This document shows, piece after piece, positions 29,382 to 42,139 of a stretch of 42,139 nucleotides of DNA. A model generated the notes under the pieces. The model made no database searches, was not told where the DNA came from, and was given only the letters and a program-made list of their open reading frames with translations. Every line of letters begins with the position of its first letter. Position 1 is the stretch's first letter. Source of the DNA: Chromera velia (lineage: Eukaryota > Sar > Chromeraceae); NCBI GenBank assembly GCA_018398765.1, contig JAHBMJ010000625.1, positions 1-42,139 of the forward strand. Reading direction: 5' to 3'. A program made the translations under genes and the position numbers.

Positions 29382-30326
29382 CTTACTTACGTTGACCGAT
29401 CACTTCTTTCGTTTCCTTTTCCTTCTCAGCATTTTGATTGCAAGGGCCTGCTTGCCTGCCACTCAGTGGCGCGCGTTCAGCCCCACCATTCGGGTCAGAA
29501 AATTGACCCTCTACATGCACATGATGCAATGTTTGTTCAGTCTCCAACACCGAAACAGCTGTGTTGAAGTGGGAGAAAGGAGGGGAGAGACAGCAACTGA
29601 ACACGCCAGCGAAGAGTATAACAATGACGTCAGACGTGGGGCACGACTTTGGTATTCGTTCGGGTGGATGGACCAAAGAGCAAAGAAGGAGAGAAGAAAG
29701 GGAGGAAGATCTAGCAGGGCACACACAAACAGACATACACGCACACGAACGCAAACAAAGTAACAGGTAGTGTCAATGGAATTAAAGAAAGAGCGGGAAG
29801 TAATTTAATTCTCTTCCTTCCCAACGAAAACAGACAGAAGCAAAAAGCATTCCTTGAAGTCAGTTCATGTGCCAGTCATGCATTTTGTGTCTACGCTTCG
29901 CCTATGCTTGCTCTCACTCCCTCTTTGCACTCCTTCGCCCTCTCCCACCCCCCCCCCCACCCATCCGCTTGCCTTCCCACTACATGTCGAGAGGTCTGAA
30001 GAAAAGTGAACGGAAGAACGACTCTGCAATACAATAAGCCAAAAAGCAAGCACGTCCGGAGCAAGCAGGAAAGTTGAAAGAAGGACGCAAAAGTATCGAA
30101 TCCCTTTTGTCCCTTCTGATTTCTGCTTTTTCCCCGCCAACCGCACTGAAAGAAACACAGCTAGGCACACAGGTAAGTAGAAGGACATGAGGATGAAGGA
30201 GAAGGAGAGAGAAGTGGAGGAGCCACACAGACAGAAATAGGATGAACAAAGGAACAAAGCCATGCATGAACCAGTATTCATTGACAAACGCTTTTTGAGA
30301 AGCAACAACTTGAAGAGGGAAGCCAG

Positions 30327-30357
30327 AAGGAAGGAAGGAAGGAAGGAAGGAAGGAAG
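30327..30357. repeat. (GGAA)n microsatellite
   Basis: About seven GGAA units. Confidence 0.95.
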
Positions 30358-30752
30358 CCTTGAGGGTGTGAGTGCAAAAAGGGAGGAAGAGCATTGATTT
30401 CCCCTCTCTCTCTTAGAGGAAGGAGATGAGCGGAGAGGGAAACAGGAAGAGAAAGAGACACCATTCAGACATTCAGAAGGTAGAGACACAAATACAGGCA
30501 CACAGATATGCGAACGGACAAAGAGACCTCCCGCCTCAATACTGGGAGGGAGAAGAGACAAACCCAGCAGGGCGGTTGGACGACCAGACGAATTGCACAC
30601 ACCGCAGCTTGAAACGACGACAAGAAGTCTTTTCGAGCGCAGCATTACACATGTAGATAAATGCATTCACAGCCGTACTGAGACGACCGACGTCGGCAGA
30701 AAGCCAGGACAAGCCGAAGGAAAGAGAAGAACAGAGAAACAACACTTCGATC

Positions 30753-30755
30753 GGA

Positions 30756-30791
<36 letters not shown>

Positions 30792-30860
30792 AAAAAAGAA
30801 AAAAAGAAAGAAAGCAAGCAAGCAAGCAAGAAAGAAAGAAAGAAAGAAAGAAAGAAAAGA
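30753..30860. repeat. (GAAA)n microsatellite with GCAA interruption
   Basis: Roughly 100 bp of GAAA units, interrupted near the middle by AAAAG and by three or four GCAA units. The antisense frames give poly Phe/Leu/Ser runs and are not genes. Confidence 0.95.
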
Positions 30861-31034
30861 AAACAAAGAATACAAGCCGGTCCGCCAATTGCGGTGGAGA
30901 ACAAGATCCTCCCCTCCCTCCGTCCCCTTCTCTTCTCTTCTCTTCTGGGCCAACAGCAGTCCAAGTCATTGATTGTCATTGCAGAAGCGGTGTCAACGAC
31001 AGCGCCCCGAATGAAGGTTGCTTAGAATGAAATG

Positions 31035-31054
31035 ACACACACACACACACACAC
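31035..31054. repeat. (AC)n microsatellite
   Basis: About ten AC units. Confidence 0.95.
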
Positions 31055-31361
31055 GCAGGTTGGTGGAACAGGAACACATAAGAGGGAAGATGAATATTCC
31101 CACAGCGCAGCGGAAAAATGCACACACACGGACGGAGACACCAAACCCCCCTTTGCCCTCGTACCCCCATTCGCTCCACAAGTACGAACAGAAAAAACAA
31201 TGGAAGAAGGAAAAAACAGGCGGAAGTCTATAGAATGAAAATGAATTTCTTCATCTTCAATTTCCATCACGCGCTTCGACAAGGAGACCGGTCTACGTCT
31301 ATACACACGACAGAGGGGCTGATCACAGAGAGAGACTGCAAGAGAGAGGTCGTGTGTGTGT

Positions 31362-34300
31362 TCACTTTTTCCTCCCCTTGCTCCCCGCTTTGCTGAGGGA
31401 CTGCGGGTTGCTGCTGCTGCTGGAGGACGCAGCTGCTCCTTTCTCTTGTCCACTCTTCGACTTCGACGTGGTCAGAGGGACTCCGGCCGCAGCCGCTGTC
31501 GCAGCAGCAGCGCCTGCGAGAGAGAGTGGCACGGAAGCCGACACCGAGGACCCTGCTGTGGTGCTCCGGGTGGCAAAAAACGAGTGCGTCGACGCAGACG
31601 CAGAAGAGGAGGAAGAAGCAGCAGCTGATGCCGCTCCCTCTGCCTGAACGGGAGGAGCCCCTTTGGCTCCAGGTACGCGCACCTCTCTCTTTCGTTTGAC
31701 TCTCTGCGTCCCACTCCCCACACCCTCTCCCGCCCCCTCTTCCTCTACATCTTCCATTTCGGCATCGTCCATCGGGTCTCCTCCCTCCTCCTCCTCTCCC
31801 TGTGTGGGGGCGGTGGGGAGGGACATAGCGGACACGAGGGGACGGAAGCGCTCGACAGTCGCAGAGGCAGCCGGAGCAGCCAACAGACGATCTCTGTCTC
31901 CTTCTTGCATCGGAATGTCGTCACGCTGCCCCTCTGTTTCGCTTTCCGACCTCTCTCTCTCCACAGTGCGTTGCTGCTTCTGTGGCGGTTGGTGAGCAGT
32001 CGATGAAGAGGAGGCAGGACTGACAGAGGAGGAAGGCGTCTCCGCCCCAGCACCCCCTCTGGGGTAGGGCGGCGTGATCGCTCCACTGCCCGAAATCCCG
32101 AGAACCCCCTCATTGTGCCCCCCACTCGGAAGGTGGACCCGGCCCCCTAGGGACACCACGTCCTCCCACTCCCTTCTCTCCAACGCGTCCTCCGTCTCCT
32201 GCCACTCCTCCTGAACCCTCCGGGCGTCTCTCCCGCTGATCAGGGCTGCTCGCAAAGCACGGCCCTCTGAGCGCAGCAACCCCGAGGCTCTATTCAGGTG
32301 ATCGAGGGTCAGGCTGTTGTTCAGCCATGCAAGGATGAAGTGCAGCCAGGCGTTTCGAGGACTGGGTGTCGGGTTGCCCCCGTGGGAGTGTGGGTGGGCA
32401 ATCAGGCTGGCGGAAGACAAGGACGCAAAAGCGGAGGCCCCTGGAGGGGGGGGGGCGGCCATTGTTCGTCCAGACAGTCTGTAGGATGAACGAGTGACGG
32501 GACGAGACAGAGGCACATGATGTTTGGGTGCAGATGCTGTGGGGGGCAATGGGGCTGCGAATGCAGAGTAAGCAGGCGGTGGAGGCCGGTGCGTTACGGC
32601 GGGGGGGCGCGCTGAAGGAACGAAGGGGGGGGCATTTGGGTCTAGTTGGGACCCTCTGGAAGCAGCGGCAGGGGGGGGAACGGGTGAGGGTGAAGAGGAG
32701 GAACCAGCAGAGGCGGGGGGAGAAGACGAAGGATGAGAAGAGGAAGAGGAAGCAGAGGCAGCTGCTGAAGCACTCTCCTGGACGACAGTTGAATGTCTGC
32801 CTATTCTGACTGTGACCCTTGGGGCAGGAGAGGGTTGATGTCTCTGGTTCTGCTGTCTGGTGGTGAAATCCCCCACATGGACGACTGCTTGGAGGATGTG
32901 TCTAACCATCCGGACAATCTCCCCTCTCCTCAGATGCATCCACTCTCCCACAGGCACCCACTCACTGGGAAGAGGAGGAATAGGAATCTCACGGGGATCA
33001 TCTGTCTCCTCGTCGCCCCCTTGCTGTTGTTGATCCCCCCCGTTTCTTTGACGTCTGTTGAGCACATGAAGGCTCAAAGCCGGCGGGATCCCTACGGCAG
33101 CGAAAAAGAAAGGAAGCAAATGATCGGAGAAGAGACGGCGGACACCCTCTTCCGATTCCTCATCCCATTCCACTGCCTCACCCGGAGAGGCCCCGTAAAG
33201 CCGTTTCAGATCATCATAAAATTCAACCAACCTTCTATTCTCCCCCTTCCCTGTGGCAGGGTCTGCCGTCTCACGGGCCCTCTCCTCAGCTCTCGGGTCT
33301 GCTAATCGGGTGGGGGGAACGAAAATCGAGGGGTCTGCGGGAGGGTTGCCCCCTCCGAAGAGGGCTCCAGGGGTCCCCAAGTCCCGACGGAAGTGGAGGG
33401 GGGGGTGATGCTCGCCTGCCCCCAACAAACGAAGAGAGTCGTTACGAGAGCGCACGAGGCCTTGTGCATGCGCAAGTCGCGACTCGACGATCTCTCTCGA
33501 AATCGAGAGCAACTCGTCTCTCCGGGGAAGCCGCAGAGGCGCCCCTAGCTGCAGACTCCAGAGACGAATAACCAACGACCGCTGGAGCCTATTTTCTGCC
33601 GTCATATGTGCACCCCCCTCAGCAGGACGCCCCTCAGGGTTGATCGGCTCAAACAAAAACCGACCGGGGCGTCGAAGGAGCACAGTTGTGACGTTCTCCA
33701 TTCCCGGAAACCCCACCGGTCCCATTGGCTCATCCCCCTCTCCCATGTCAATCAACTCCTGCTGCGGCGACAGCCGACGCTCACGGGGCCTGAGAACCAA
33801 CGGGTCGGAATCGAAGAAGCCCATTGTCGGCTTAGGCTTCGTGCTGGCCCTACTATTCACCGCCATTGCAGGGGCTCTGTCAGCTGCGAGAGAGGCCCAG
33901 GGTCTCTCGGCCGGTGAGGGGCGGGATGCCCCTGGGCGCGCTGATGATGATGATGATGCGGCGGCGGCAGCAGAGGGTGCGGCATCGGCAGGTTGCGGCT
34001 CTGTCCTCCCGGACTGCTCGGGCTGGCCACGTCCAGGTCGCCGAGGCACAACATCCGTGTCTTCCCCCTTTTCCTTCTCCTTCTTTGACATAGCGAGGGC
34101 TCTTGCGGCGGCTTCAGCCCCTCTCAGTCGGTCTCCTGAGTAGGGATTCATTCGAGACCCTCCCTGCACATCACCATTAGAAAGATTGATTATACACACG
34201 GACATGGAGGTATAAATAATGGTTGTGGAGGTCGAAACCAACTGAGTGCCCCTCCCATACGAATCTCAGCAGCAAAGCAAGGAAACCGAAGGAATGGTGA

Positions 34301-37300
34301 AGAAACGAACAACGCGTACAGCCACAAAAAAGAGAATCAGAAGGGCGGCTCCGAAAGAAGAAAGGAAGGAACGCACGAAGGAAGAATAAACAGTGCAGGG
34401 ACACTCAAGCACACCACCACAGAAAACAAACTGAACAAAAACAGAAAACTAGAAGGACACGTGGTTGGACTTCTCTTCCCACCCAGTCGTCTGTTTGTCT
34501 CCCTGTGATTCCTGCTGACCATTCCCACTCACAACCTGAAATGCCAAGAATTGTTAAACAACAGAAGAAGAAAGAACACAAAGCAGGATTCCACTCACCC
34601 TCCCCAGCATGTCCACATCGCTGCTTGAAGAGCTCTCAGACAAGAAATCCGGTTGAAGCCTTGCGGAGCGCCGGGGAGGGGCCACCATTCTCCCTGCCCC
34701 CCCCGTCCGGTCACTAGCGCGGGACCGCGGCGCCGCCGTACTCAACCCCCCCCTCGGTCCAGAACCCCCCGCCCCCGTCGCGGCTGCTGCCCCCCTTGCG
34801 GTGAGGTCTGACTGTGCCCCACTGGCGGCAGGTGAAGATGAGAGCCCAACCGGACCCCCGCCCCTCCTGGGAGGGGGGGGGAGAGGTTCTAAGGGCTCGT
34901 CCATCGAATCCTCCCCATCCTCATCATCATCATCGTAGTCATATGAGTCGGGGCCCCGGATACGGAGAGCCCAGTCACTCCTTCTGCCTCCCCTGTTAAG
35001 AAACTGTTCCTCCCATTGATCGCGACGGTCACGGTAAGAGGGATGGAGGAACGGATCTGACATTAGAGGCAGAAGATCGTCCTCCTCTTCTTCGAACCCC
35101 CCAGGCCCTCTTTCTTCCTCCCCCCACCGGGGGACACGGAACCCTGCGGCGGTTCCTTCTGCACCTCCACCAGGCGGCAGAAGGGAAGCACGGGGAGGCT
35201 GTCCTGCGACTGCCCTTGCACCTGCTGAGGCCGGGTCAGCAGCCGGAGAGGGAGAGACGGGTCCCTGCTGGAGGGCTGCTGCTGCGGCTTTTGGCTGTGC
35301 TGCTGTAGTTCGAGTAGGCGAGGTGGTCGAGGGATTCCAACGCCTCCGACACCCGAGGTTGAGGAACCCCCCGGATAACGAAGCAGAGACAGAAGTCTTT
35401 CTTGTCTCCGAAGTGCCCGCAGGGGGGGGACTGCCTTCTGCTGGGGCCCCCACAGTCGTTGCAGCAGCTGTAGCTGCAGAAGCAGAAGAAGATGCTCCTC
35501 CTGCCCTGTGTTGGAAAGGGGGGGGAACGGGGGCAGTCGGAACGGGAGGGGCTCTACTTACTGTTGACGACAGTCGGGCAGTGAGGTCAAAGCCAGTACG
35601 AGAATGTGCCTCAGGCAGGGCGGGAGGGGGATTGGGAGGGCCTCCTGGAGCGGCGCTAGCAGCAGCAGCAGGCCTTTGGGGGGCGGGTGGAGGGCGCCCG
35701 GCGCCAAAAAGAGTGAACCGTGTGCTCCTGCGGGCCCCCTCCGCGCCGCCACGCACCTCCTCGGCGTGCCGGGGGGGCATTGCCCCGTCGAACATCAACA
35801 CATCCTCGTTGTCCTCCTCTGCTGCAAAGAGATCTTGCATAGGGGGTCTGCGGGGGGCAAGGGGAAGACCAAATGCTTCACGTCGCATTCGGTCCTGAGC
35901 TGCCTTTCGCTCGCGCTCTTCTGTCTCCTTTCTTGCTCTCTGCACGGCCCTATTCGCTTCTGCCACGTCTAGAGGAGCCGAGAGCAGACGGTCACCCAGA
36001 TTGAGAATGGGAGCCGCGTGTGTGCGGGGGCGTTTCTCTGGGGACTCTTTCGACTTGTCCCTCACTGAGCTTCGGATCGGCTGTTTGCTGTCTCTTGCCC
36101 TGCTCTCCCCTAAAGCGGGAGAGGGAGACGGGGAAGAAGAGGAAGACGTCCCTGAGGAGGGAGTCGTCCCACTCTCCCCTGCCCTCGAAGGATGGTGGAC
36201 AGAGGCAGAGAAGGCGGAGGCTGCAGCGGCAGAGGACGCACTCGGCGCCGCCCCAGCCGAAACCGAACCGACAGGTGCAGCTGGAACCGCAGCGTTGCTT
36301 TCCCGTCCCCCTGTCCCCCCTGGAGGTGCTGTCATAAGGGCGGCATTCAATGCCCCCTCATCCACCCCTTCTCCTTCTCTGGTGTGTGAGCTCTCCTTCC
36401 CTTTCTTCCCCTTTCCCCACCAACTTGATTTCTTCCCCCCCGAAACCGATTCCTCCTCGTCGTCATCCATCGACAAGTCTTCATTGTCTTCAAATTCCCA
36501 CCCGCTAGCATCCGACTCCGAGGCCTTTCCAATGGCCTCTGAACCTCCGTGTGCCTCCTTCTCTATCGTTTGTCCCCCCACAGTCAAAGGGGGGCAAGGA
36601 GACGTGGACCGGCCCGGACGCCCCCCTGCCGACGCTCTCTGATGACGGGGGGGGGAGCCGAAGGAGGGGCCCTTCACAGGGGCTCCAGGCAGCATGGCCG
36701 GGCCCAGCACACGCACGGGTCTCTGGGAATCCTCCACCCAGGAGCCCCCAGACGTTCCCCCGGGACGTGTCAGCGCACATGCACCCGACACGCCCCCCGT
36801 GTTTGCACCGGACCCCGTTCCGAGCCGGCCGACGATGGGTGCGAAGTTTGTACGGGCGGAAGGCGCAGAGGGAGAAGCAGAAGCGGCGGCAGCACAACCC
36901 ATCTCTGTGTCGCCCTCACTAACCTGCCTCCCAGCAGCAGCCGAAGAGGAATCAGTGCCCCCCCCCGACACAGACTGATTGGCTGCCGCAGCATTCGCAG
37001 CGTTGGCAAGCATGAGGAATCTCGAAGGAAGCACATTTCTGGGTCTTTGTTTTTCGACTGGACAGTGCGGGGTTGGTTGGCGAGAAGCGGAGGAGGAAGT
37101 GCTTTTTCTTTGGTTGCGACAGCCTTTTTCGGTGGCTGACGTACCGGAACTTGAAAGCCTTCCAGTGTGAGAGAACTGGGGGAATGGGGGGGGCACAAGA
37201 GGACGACTCGTGAAAGTGCCTCCGAGAAGTTCGCATATGAAGCCATCCTCCTCCTCCTCCTCCTCCTGTTTCTCATTCTCTTCCGACTCCTTTTCAGATG

Positions 37301-39296
37301 CAGCCAAGAGAGGATCTAGACCGTCATCGAGATCGATTGATGACAGGTCAGAGTCGGAAGCTGTGGATGACCAATCAGAAACATACCCGCCTGCAAAGCG
37401 GCCCGGGGGGGGCTCGGGGGTAGAAGAGGAAGAGGCAGTCGCCGCTGCCGCCCCCCCAGTCGCTGTGGCACCCTCCCCCTGTTGCTGCTGCTCTTGCGGC
37501 GCCGCCGCCGCACCTGCGGGCGGGGGGGTGGCTCCCTGCTGCGCTGGCGGCGGGAGTGGTATCTCCTCCTGCCCGGGTGCTGCCCCTACCTCATCTTCTG
37601 CCCATCTATCGGCTGTGGGGGTTGTGAGAGAGAGGTCTCTCTGGGCAGAGGGGGGAGGTTCGAAAAGATCGGCATCAAATTCTTCGCCTAGAACGGAAAC
37701 GAGACGGGGCGGTTGACGCTGGACGTCTCTGTCAGCCTGGGGCGTGATTTTGGGAGCTTTTTTCTTTTTTCTCTCTCTCTTCACCTCGTCATGTTTTCGG
37801 AGAGCGCGGAGTCCTTTCATTTCTTTCCTTTTTTCTCTCTCTCTTGCACGCATGCCCATCCTTTCAAAACTAGACCCCGACTTCATGGAATGTCGAGTTG
37901 TCAATTCGCGTTCGCGCTCCAGCAACACGGAGTCATCCTCCGACGAGTCGCCTAGTAAAGAATCCTTTTCTGGCACTTCGCTCGGATGGGAGTCCGAGAG
38001 GGTTTCTGACATCTGTCTGCTCTCCGAAGGAAAACTTGAAGACTCGGAGGACGATTCCTCTTCTGAGGAAGAACTCGAACTCATGGGAGAGGGAGGGGCG
38101 CTCTCCCGCTCCCATTCTTCCATACAAACTTCGCAGTCAGGTTTCGCACGAGGAACGAACATGCCGAAATGGGGAGGCAGGGAAAGTGGGTTGCTCGTGC
38201 GAGGAACGCCGGGAATGCGCGGGGCCGCCGGGTGCAGTCCGTCGAGTCCTCGGAGGGGATTTGGAACTCCAGATTCGCTCCTCTGGTCCCCTGTCTCCCC
38301 TCTCCTCGTTATCGTAAAGGGGTTAAGGGGGGTTGGGGGTCTTCGGGGTGGATCTGCCGCCACAGAGGGAGGAGGGGGATTGAAGAGACGAGTCGTCATC
38401 CGGGTGAGACCCGTCAGACCCGACCAAATTGATGACTGCTGAGCCGGTTGCACTGTGGGGGCAGGGGGGGGGGAAGCCTCTGGTAAAGGGACAACAGAGG
38501 GAGCACGGGAGGCAGAGGAGGAGGAAGAGGAGGAGGAAGACGAAGGGACAGAACGTACCTCCTCCTCCCCAACCAAATCCCCAGCAGCTACACTTCTCCT
38601 AGCTGCCTCTTCCATCGGTTCATCGTTCGAAGAATCATCCTCAACACTCGGCTCATCCTCTCTCTCCCGCTCCCGCTCTTCAACCTCCCGTGCGTCAGTC
38701 AGCCCCCCCCCGCCTGATTCTTCTCCTTCGAGTTGCGACGGCTGAGTGCCGGCCTGACCGCTTGCCTCTCTAGAGACACCACCGCTCGACCCCGAGAGCC
38801 CCCCAGCCGTCCCCCGATTCTGTGGGTCCTCTTGACCCCACCCCGTGCCTGTCACGTGAGAGGGCACTCTCTCGCGAAACAGCCGCGAACCCCTCATGCT
38901 GCGGTGCCTTGCAACCATTTTCTCCTGCAGGCAGAAATCAGAGGCCAAAGGGCGTGTGGGAGGGAGGGCATACTCTGGTGATCCTTCCTTGCATGCGATA
39001 TTCAAAAGCACCCTGCAGCATTCGCCCAACGAAGGGGGATGCACAGCATCAGTGAAGGAACACCCAAGTCACGCCCAAGCCCGCCCACGACCCAAAAGCC
39101 AAAAGATTTCCCTCGCGTCCCCACTAGAGGCATGGAGGGGAGGAAGGAGTCACGCAGCGACAGAAACACAGAGCCAAAAACTCATTCCCAACGCCCCAAG
39201 ACCCCAAGCGCATGACAAGAGCGACCAAGGAAGGCACCCTTGCAAGAGTATAGTCAGGGGAGGGTTATCTTGGAGACAGGCAGAGATGGACAGCCT

Positions 39297-39364
<68 letters not shown>

Positions 39365-39770
39365 AAAGAAGGGCGCTTGAGTTTCTGTCTGACTGACCAA
39401 TTCCAACCACTCCTCCATATACTTCATTGCTGAACGCTGTCTCCTTTCGAAGCGCGCTGCTGCGTCTCTGACTGCCTGCCGAGCTGCCTCCAGCCTCTCT
39501 GTCTCGGCAATCCTTCTGATCTCCGCCAGGTCTGGGAACGCTATCTCGTCCTCGGGACTCCACCGAGAGAGGTCCTGCATCCCTGGATCCGCATGGCCCC
39601 CTCCCTCCAGGGCTTTGCGGATGGCTCTGAACTCTCTGAGGAATTTCCGAAAACTCTCCTGTGCGCTGAGCAGGTGGCAGACTCTAGAGGCCATTTTGGC
39701 CTTCACTTTCCGGGCCCTCTCGCGGGTCCATCCAGGCGAAGGCGAAGAGAGCCCCGTGAGCCCAGCAGGC

Positions 39771-39839
<69 letters not shown>

Positions 39840-41868
39840 AGGGGGAGAAGAAGGCAAATCAAAAGGAGGAGCAACAATTGGCCCTCCGTCCACCCCCTCC
39901 CTAGACCTTCAGACCAAAGACCAACGTCTCTTGCGTTCTGTGGTCAAAGGACCGCCTCACTTCAGGAGCTAAAGAGACGCACAAATCATGGAAAGGGAAA
40001 AGACTCGAAAACAAAGGAGGAAGAAATTCCTGAACAACGACAAAAAATGACAGAAGACAGGAACAGGAAACGAATGATTGGGATGGAACCCATGCCGGTA
40101 CAACAAATCGCGATGTCAACGTTTCTTTCGAGAGACATGCATGCACCCAGACAGACGTGCCTGGCGTCCTCCATCTATCCTCCATTCCCCCCCCCCTGCG
40201 CGTACCTTCTTCCGCCTCCCCTCTCGATTCCGAACGCCTCTCCTCGCGCCCGCAGATCCCCTAACTTGTCTGCAAGCAGCCGTGCCAGAGCAGACCGTTG
40301 AGTCCGTCTCTTCAGAATCATCACGGTTCCACAGTGACGAGCAGAGAGCCCGCTGGAGTTGTTCGCGTCCCTCCCCTCGGTGGTGTGTCGGGTCTGCCTC
40401 TGCTGTCTCCGTTCCTTCCTCTGCTGCTTCCGGATGGTCCTCCGGCTATCGTGTTCGCGGGTCGCCAGGGGCAAGGGAAGGTTGGAAGGGTCTGAGGACT
40501 GCACGTGCACACAAGCATGAGGAAGCTGAGAAGAGAAACTTTTTCTTCAAAAGACGCGGACACAAACGCACAAACTAAAGGCGCGTACGGACGGATCAAC
40601 CTTTCAACGAACGCACCTGACAGATCGAAGAAGAGGTCTCCCTGGAGACAAAAAGAAAAAAAAAAGACACGAGGGAAACCTGCAAAAATCCAGAGCTTCC
40701 CGAGAAACCACCTCACGGAACTGCAGAACAAGAATGGAAAAAATAACTCCTCAACGTTGCCGGCGTCCTGCCACCGTCGCCGGCTCGTCCTCAAAAAAAT
40801 AAACCCGTCTTTCTCTTCACATGCAGTTCACCCCAGAAAGAGTAATGCCGGTCTGTCTTTCAGTTCATGGTGATGCAGAGCTATCGCCTCAGATAGCCAG
40901 CCCGACTCGAAGAAGCAGACTGACATCATAACGAGAGCCGCTCGCTCTCGAAAGGCCAACTCCCGTAGGAGAGGGAGGCTGAGAGAAGAGATCTTTTCGA
41001 TGACGTGCCCTGACCAGCTTTGCCTCCATCTCGTACAGCGCCTTCACTCTCTGCAGAGAAAGTGCGCATCATTACAGCACGGGACGGACAGGAGGATGAG
41101 CCAATGGAGGAAAAATAAGTAAAGGCAAACAAACCAGAAAGAAGGAGAACACAACCAAGCAGCAAGGGAGGGCAAAAAGAATCCCATGCAGGCCCCCACC
41201 CTGCCTGCCTGCAGAGAGAGGATCAACCGCTCCACCTGCATGGCTGGATGGATGGATAGACAGACCACCGCCACACAAAACGACAGGCTTCCTTCATTCG
41301 ACAGAGTTCCGACAACCACGAGGAGCGTTGGACAACCGAAACGAGACTGCGACGGCACGCGCCACCAGATTTTCTTCACGCTCTCTGTCTTACACACACA
41401 GAGACAGAACGCATCACGAATCCACGTCCCATATTGCCGCATTGACTCAATTACCCATCCATGTTGACTGAATTACGCCACTTTCTTTTTTCATCCATGT
41501 TCTCTGTCAATCGCAGGCCGATGAATGCAAGCACACGTGCACAGGTGAACGATTTTTTTGCGTTTCATATAGATAGGCCCAGGGCCCAATCAAAAAGTGC
41601 GGCTCTTCTGCAATCCTTTCTGCCCCCCCGACGCTATTCCTCTGTTTTCTCTGTTCCTTTTCAGACTCGACTCTCGTCATTTCATTCCAACACGACAAGA
41701 CAAGGAAGGAGGTGAAATAAGGCATCTCTCTCTTCCCTAGTCACTCATTCACTCGTGCTCGAATAAACGACTCACTAACCCACCCTCGCATGCTGGAAGC
41801 TCCTGTGGCAGAACTGCCAGATGAGCTGACATCGGACCGTGTCAGACAGGCTCAGCTCGGCAAGCCAC
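31362..41868 (-). CDS. giant low-complexity, probably nuclear protein (5' end outside window)
   Basis: Six exons join in phase on the minus strand: 41784-41868, 40925-41050, 40206-40498, 39398-39770, 34599-38924 and 34163-31362 (TGA at 31362-31364), about 2,670 residues. Signals include donor gtgagt at 34598 and acceptor gtgcag before 34163. The N-terminal part is helical and charged (ALYEMEAKLVRARHRKD; RERARKVKAKMASRVCHLL; AETERLEAARQAVRDAAARF). The middle part is then dominated by Ser, Pro, Ala, Glu and Arg runs, acidic clusters (SYDYDDDDEDGEDS), basic KRERKKKKAPK and one isolated CEVCMEEW. The last exon has a short folded-looking part (VEFYDDLKRLYGASPGEAVE; EWMHLRRGEIVRMVRHILQA) and ends in KAGSKGRKK. 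Composition suggests a disordered nuclear protein. The helical N-terminal exons vaguely recall an HSA-type chromatin module, which is weak inference. No catalytic domain is visible. Confidence 0.8.
34164..34598 (-). other. 435-nt intron between the two largest exons
   Basis: Donor gtgagt and acceptor gtgatgtgcag, phase 0. Each flanking ORF extends a little into it, which makes two separate genes appear at first sight. Joined, the protein reads DVDMLGR-GGSRMNPYSGD. Confidence 0.8.
39298..39361. repeat. (CA)n microsatellite in intron
   Basis: About 30 CA units with one T interruption, close to the donor of exon 39398-39770 of the giant gene. Confidence 0.95.
39774..39834. repeat. (CA)n(GA)n compound microsatellite at an acceptor
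   Basis: On the minus strand this reads (TC)n(TG)n and runs directly into the cag acceptor of exon 39398-39770, so the repeat serves as the pyrimidine-containing tract. Confidence 0.9.
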
Positions 41869-42139
41869 CTGAAAGGGAAGTGAACGGAAAGGAAGTAGAG
41901 AAACGGAAACTTGTAAGGTTGGGGGGGAGGAAACGGGATGGCCTCCATGACATTTCTTTCTTCGTGCAGCAGCCTGACGTCAGGTCAGAAGGGCGTCCGT
42001 CAGTCGGGAGAGGACTACATGTTTCCTTCCTTCTTTTCCCCTTTGTTCTGCTTTTCACGTACACAACAAGACCGACGGACAGACGATATGCACCTTTCCA
42101 TTCACTCCTTCCTTCCTTCTTTCCTTCCTTCCATGTACA
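41869..42139 (-). other. intron of the giant gene running off the window
   Basis: The exon at 41784-41868 starts with a split codon after ccctttcag, so an upstream exon must exist. None is recognisable before the window ends. CTTC units occur at 42105-42130. Confidence 0.5.

Larger units (their letters stand above)
29382..31361. other. region between convergent genes, microsatellite-rich
   Basis: About 2 kb between the stop of the RecQ-like exons and the stop of the giant minus-strand gene. It is purine-rich on the plus strand with several tetranucleotide runs. Long open frames are repeat-driven. It probably holds both 3' untranslated regions. Confidence 0.5.

Noticed and set aside
30645-30979. 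Minus-strand ORFs with long Phe/Leu/Ser runs
   Set aside because: Translation of the (GAAA)n microsatellite.
35323-38745. Many plus-strand ORFs opposite the giant gene
   Set aside because: GC-rich, low-complexity coding DNA leaves the other strand open. The minus-strand exons have consistent splice phases.
40634-40658. 25-nt candidate microexon of the giant gene
   Set aside because: It has an acceptor and a donor, but including it would break the phase between exons 41050-40925 and 40498-40206, which fit directly.

Overview
The window looks like nuclear DNA of a photosynthetic alveolate, most probably a chromerid such as Chromera velia. This is inference from gene style, not a database match. 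The genes have many GT-AG introns, usually with a pyrimidine tract and tgcag at the 3' end, and introns full of CT, TG, GTCT and CA/GA microsatellites. Coding DNA of balanced to high GC alternates with AT-rich intergenic DNA. There are very long Ser/Pro/Glu-rich exons, ankyrin-type proteins, and an 18-base assembly gap.

Layout. (1) 1-7640: a direct duplication about 6.95 kb apart of a minus-strand gene for a small secreted repeat protein. The left copy is cut by the window edge and the right copy is complete, with three 129-bp internal repeats. Between the copies lie a decayed ankyrin-repeat gene (2118-4579) and AT-rich DNA with a palindromic MITE-like element (5680-5932). (2) 8148-17589: a plus-strand gene of about 21 exons for a protein of about 1,340 residues with at least twelve WD40-type blades. 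Nearly all junctions can be fixed by phase. (3) 18511-22771: two divergent genes, a minus-strand membrane-anchored protein of unknown function and an intronless 819-residue protein with degenerate ankyrin-like repeats. (4) 23404-25941: a 2.5-kb DNA transposon bounded by terminal inverted repeats and an 8-bp target duplication, with a paralogous unoccupied site at 26840-26950. It carries a BED-like zinc-finger segment and an OTU cysteine-protease domain in one reading frame split by a single TAG, plus a divergent unknown ORF. (5) 28128-29381: the 3' exons of a plus-strand gene whose zinc-binding segment resembles RecQ helicases. No helicase core is visible upstream. (6) 31362-41868 and beyond: a minus-strand gene for a giant Ser/Pro/Ala/Glu-rich, probably nuclear, protein. 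Six exons are in phase and the 5' end lies outside the window.

The genes do not form a pathway. The most notable item is the OTU-carrying element with its target duplication and empty-site paralogue. The duplicated secreted-protein gene, each copy with a GC-rich tract upstream, comes next. Exon coordinates are read by eye from splice signals and phase, and should be tested against RNA.
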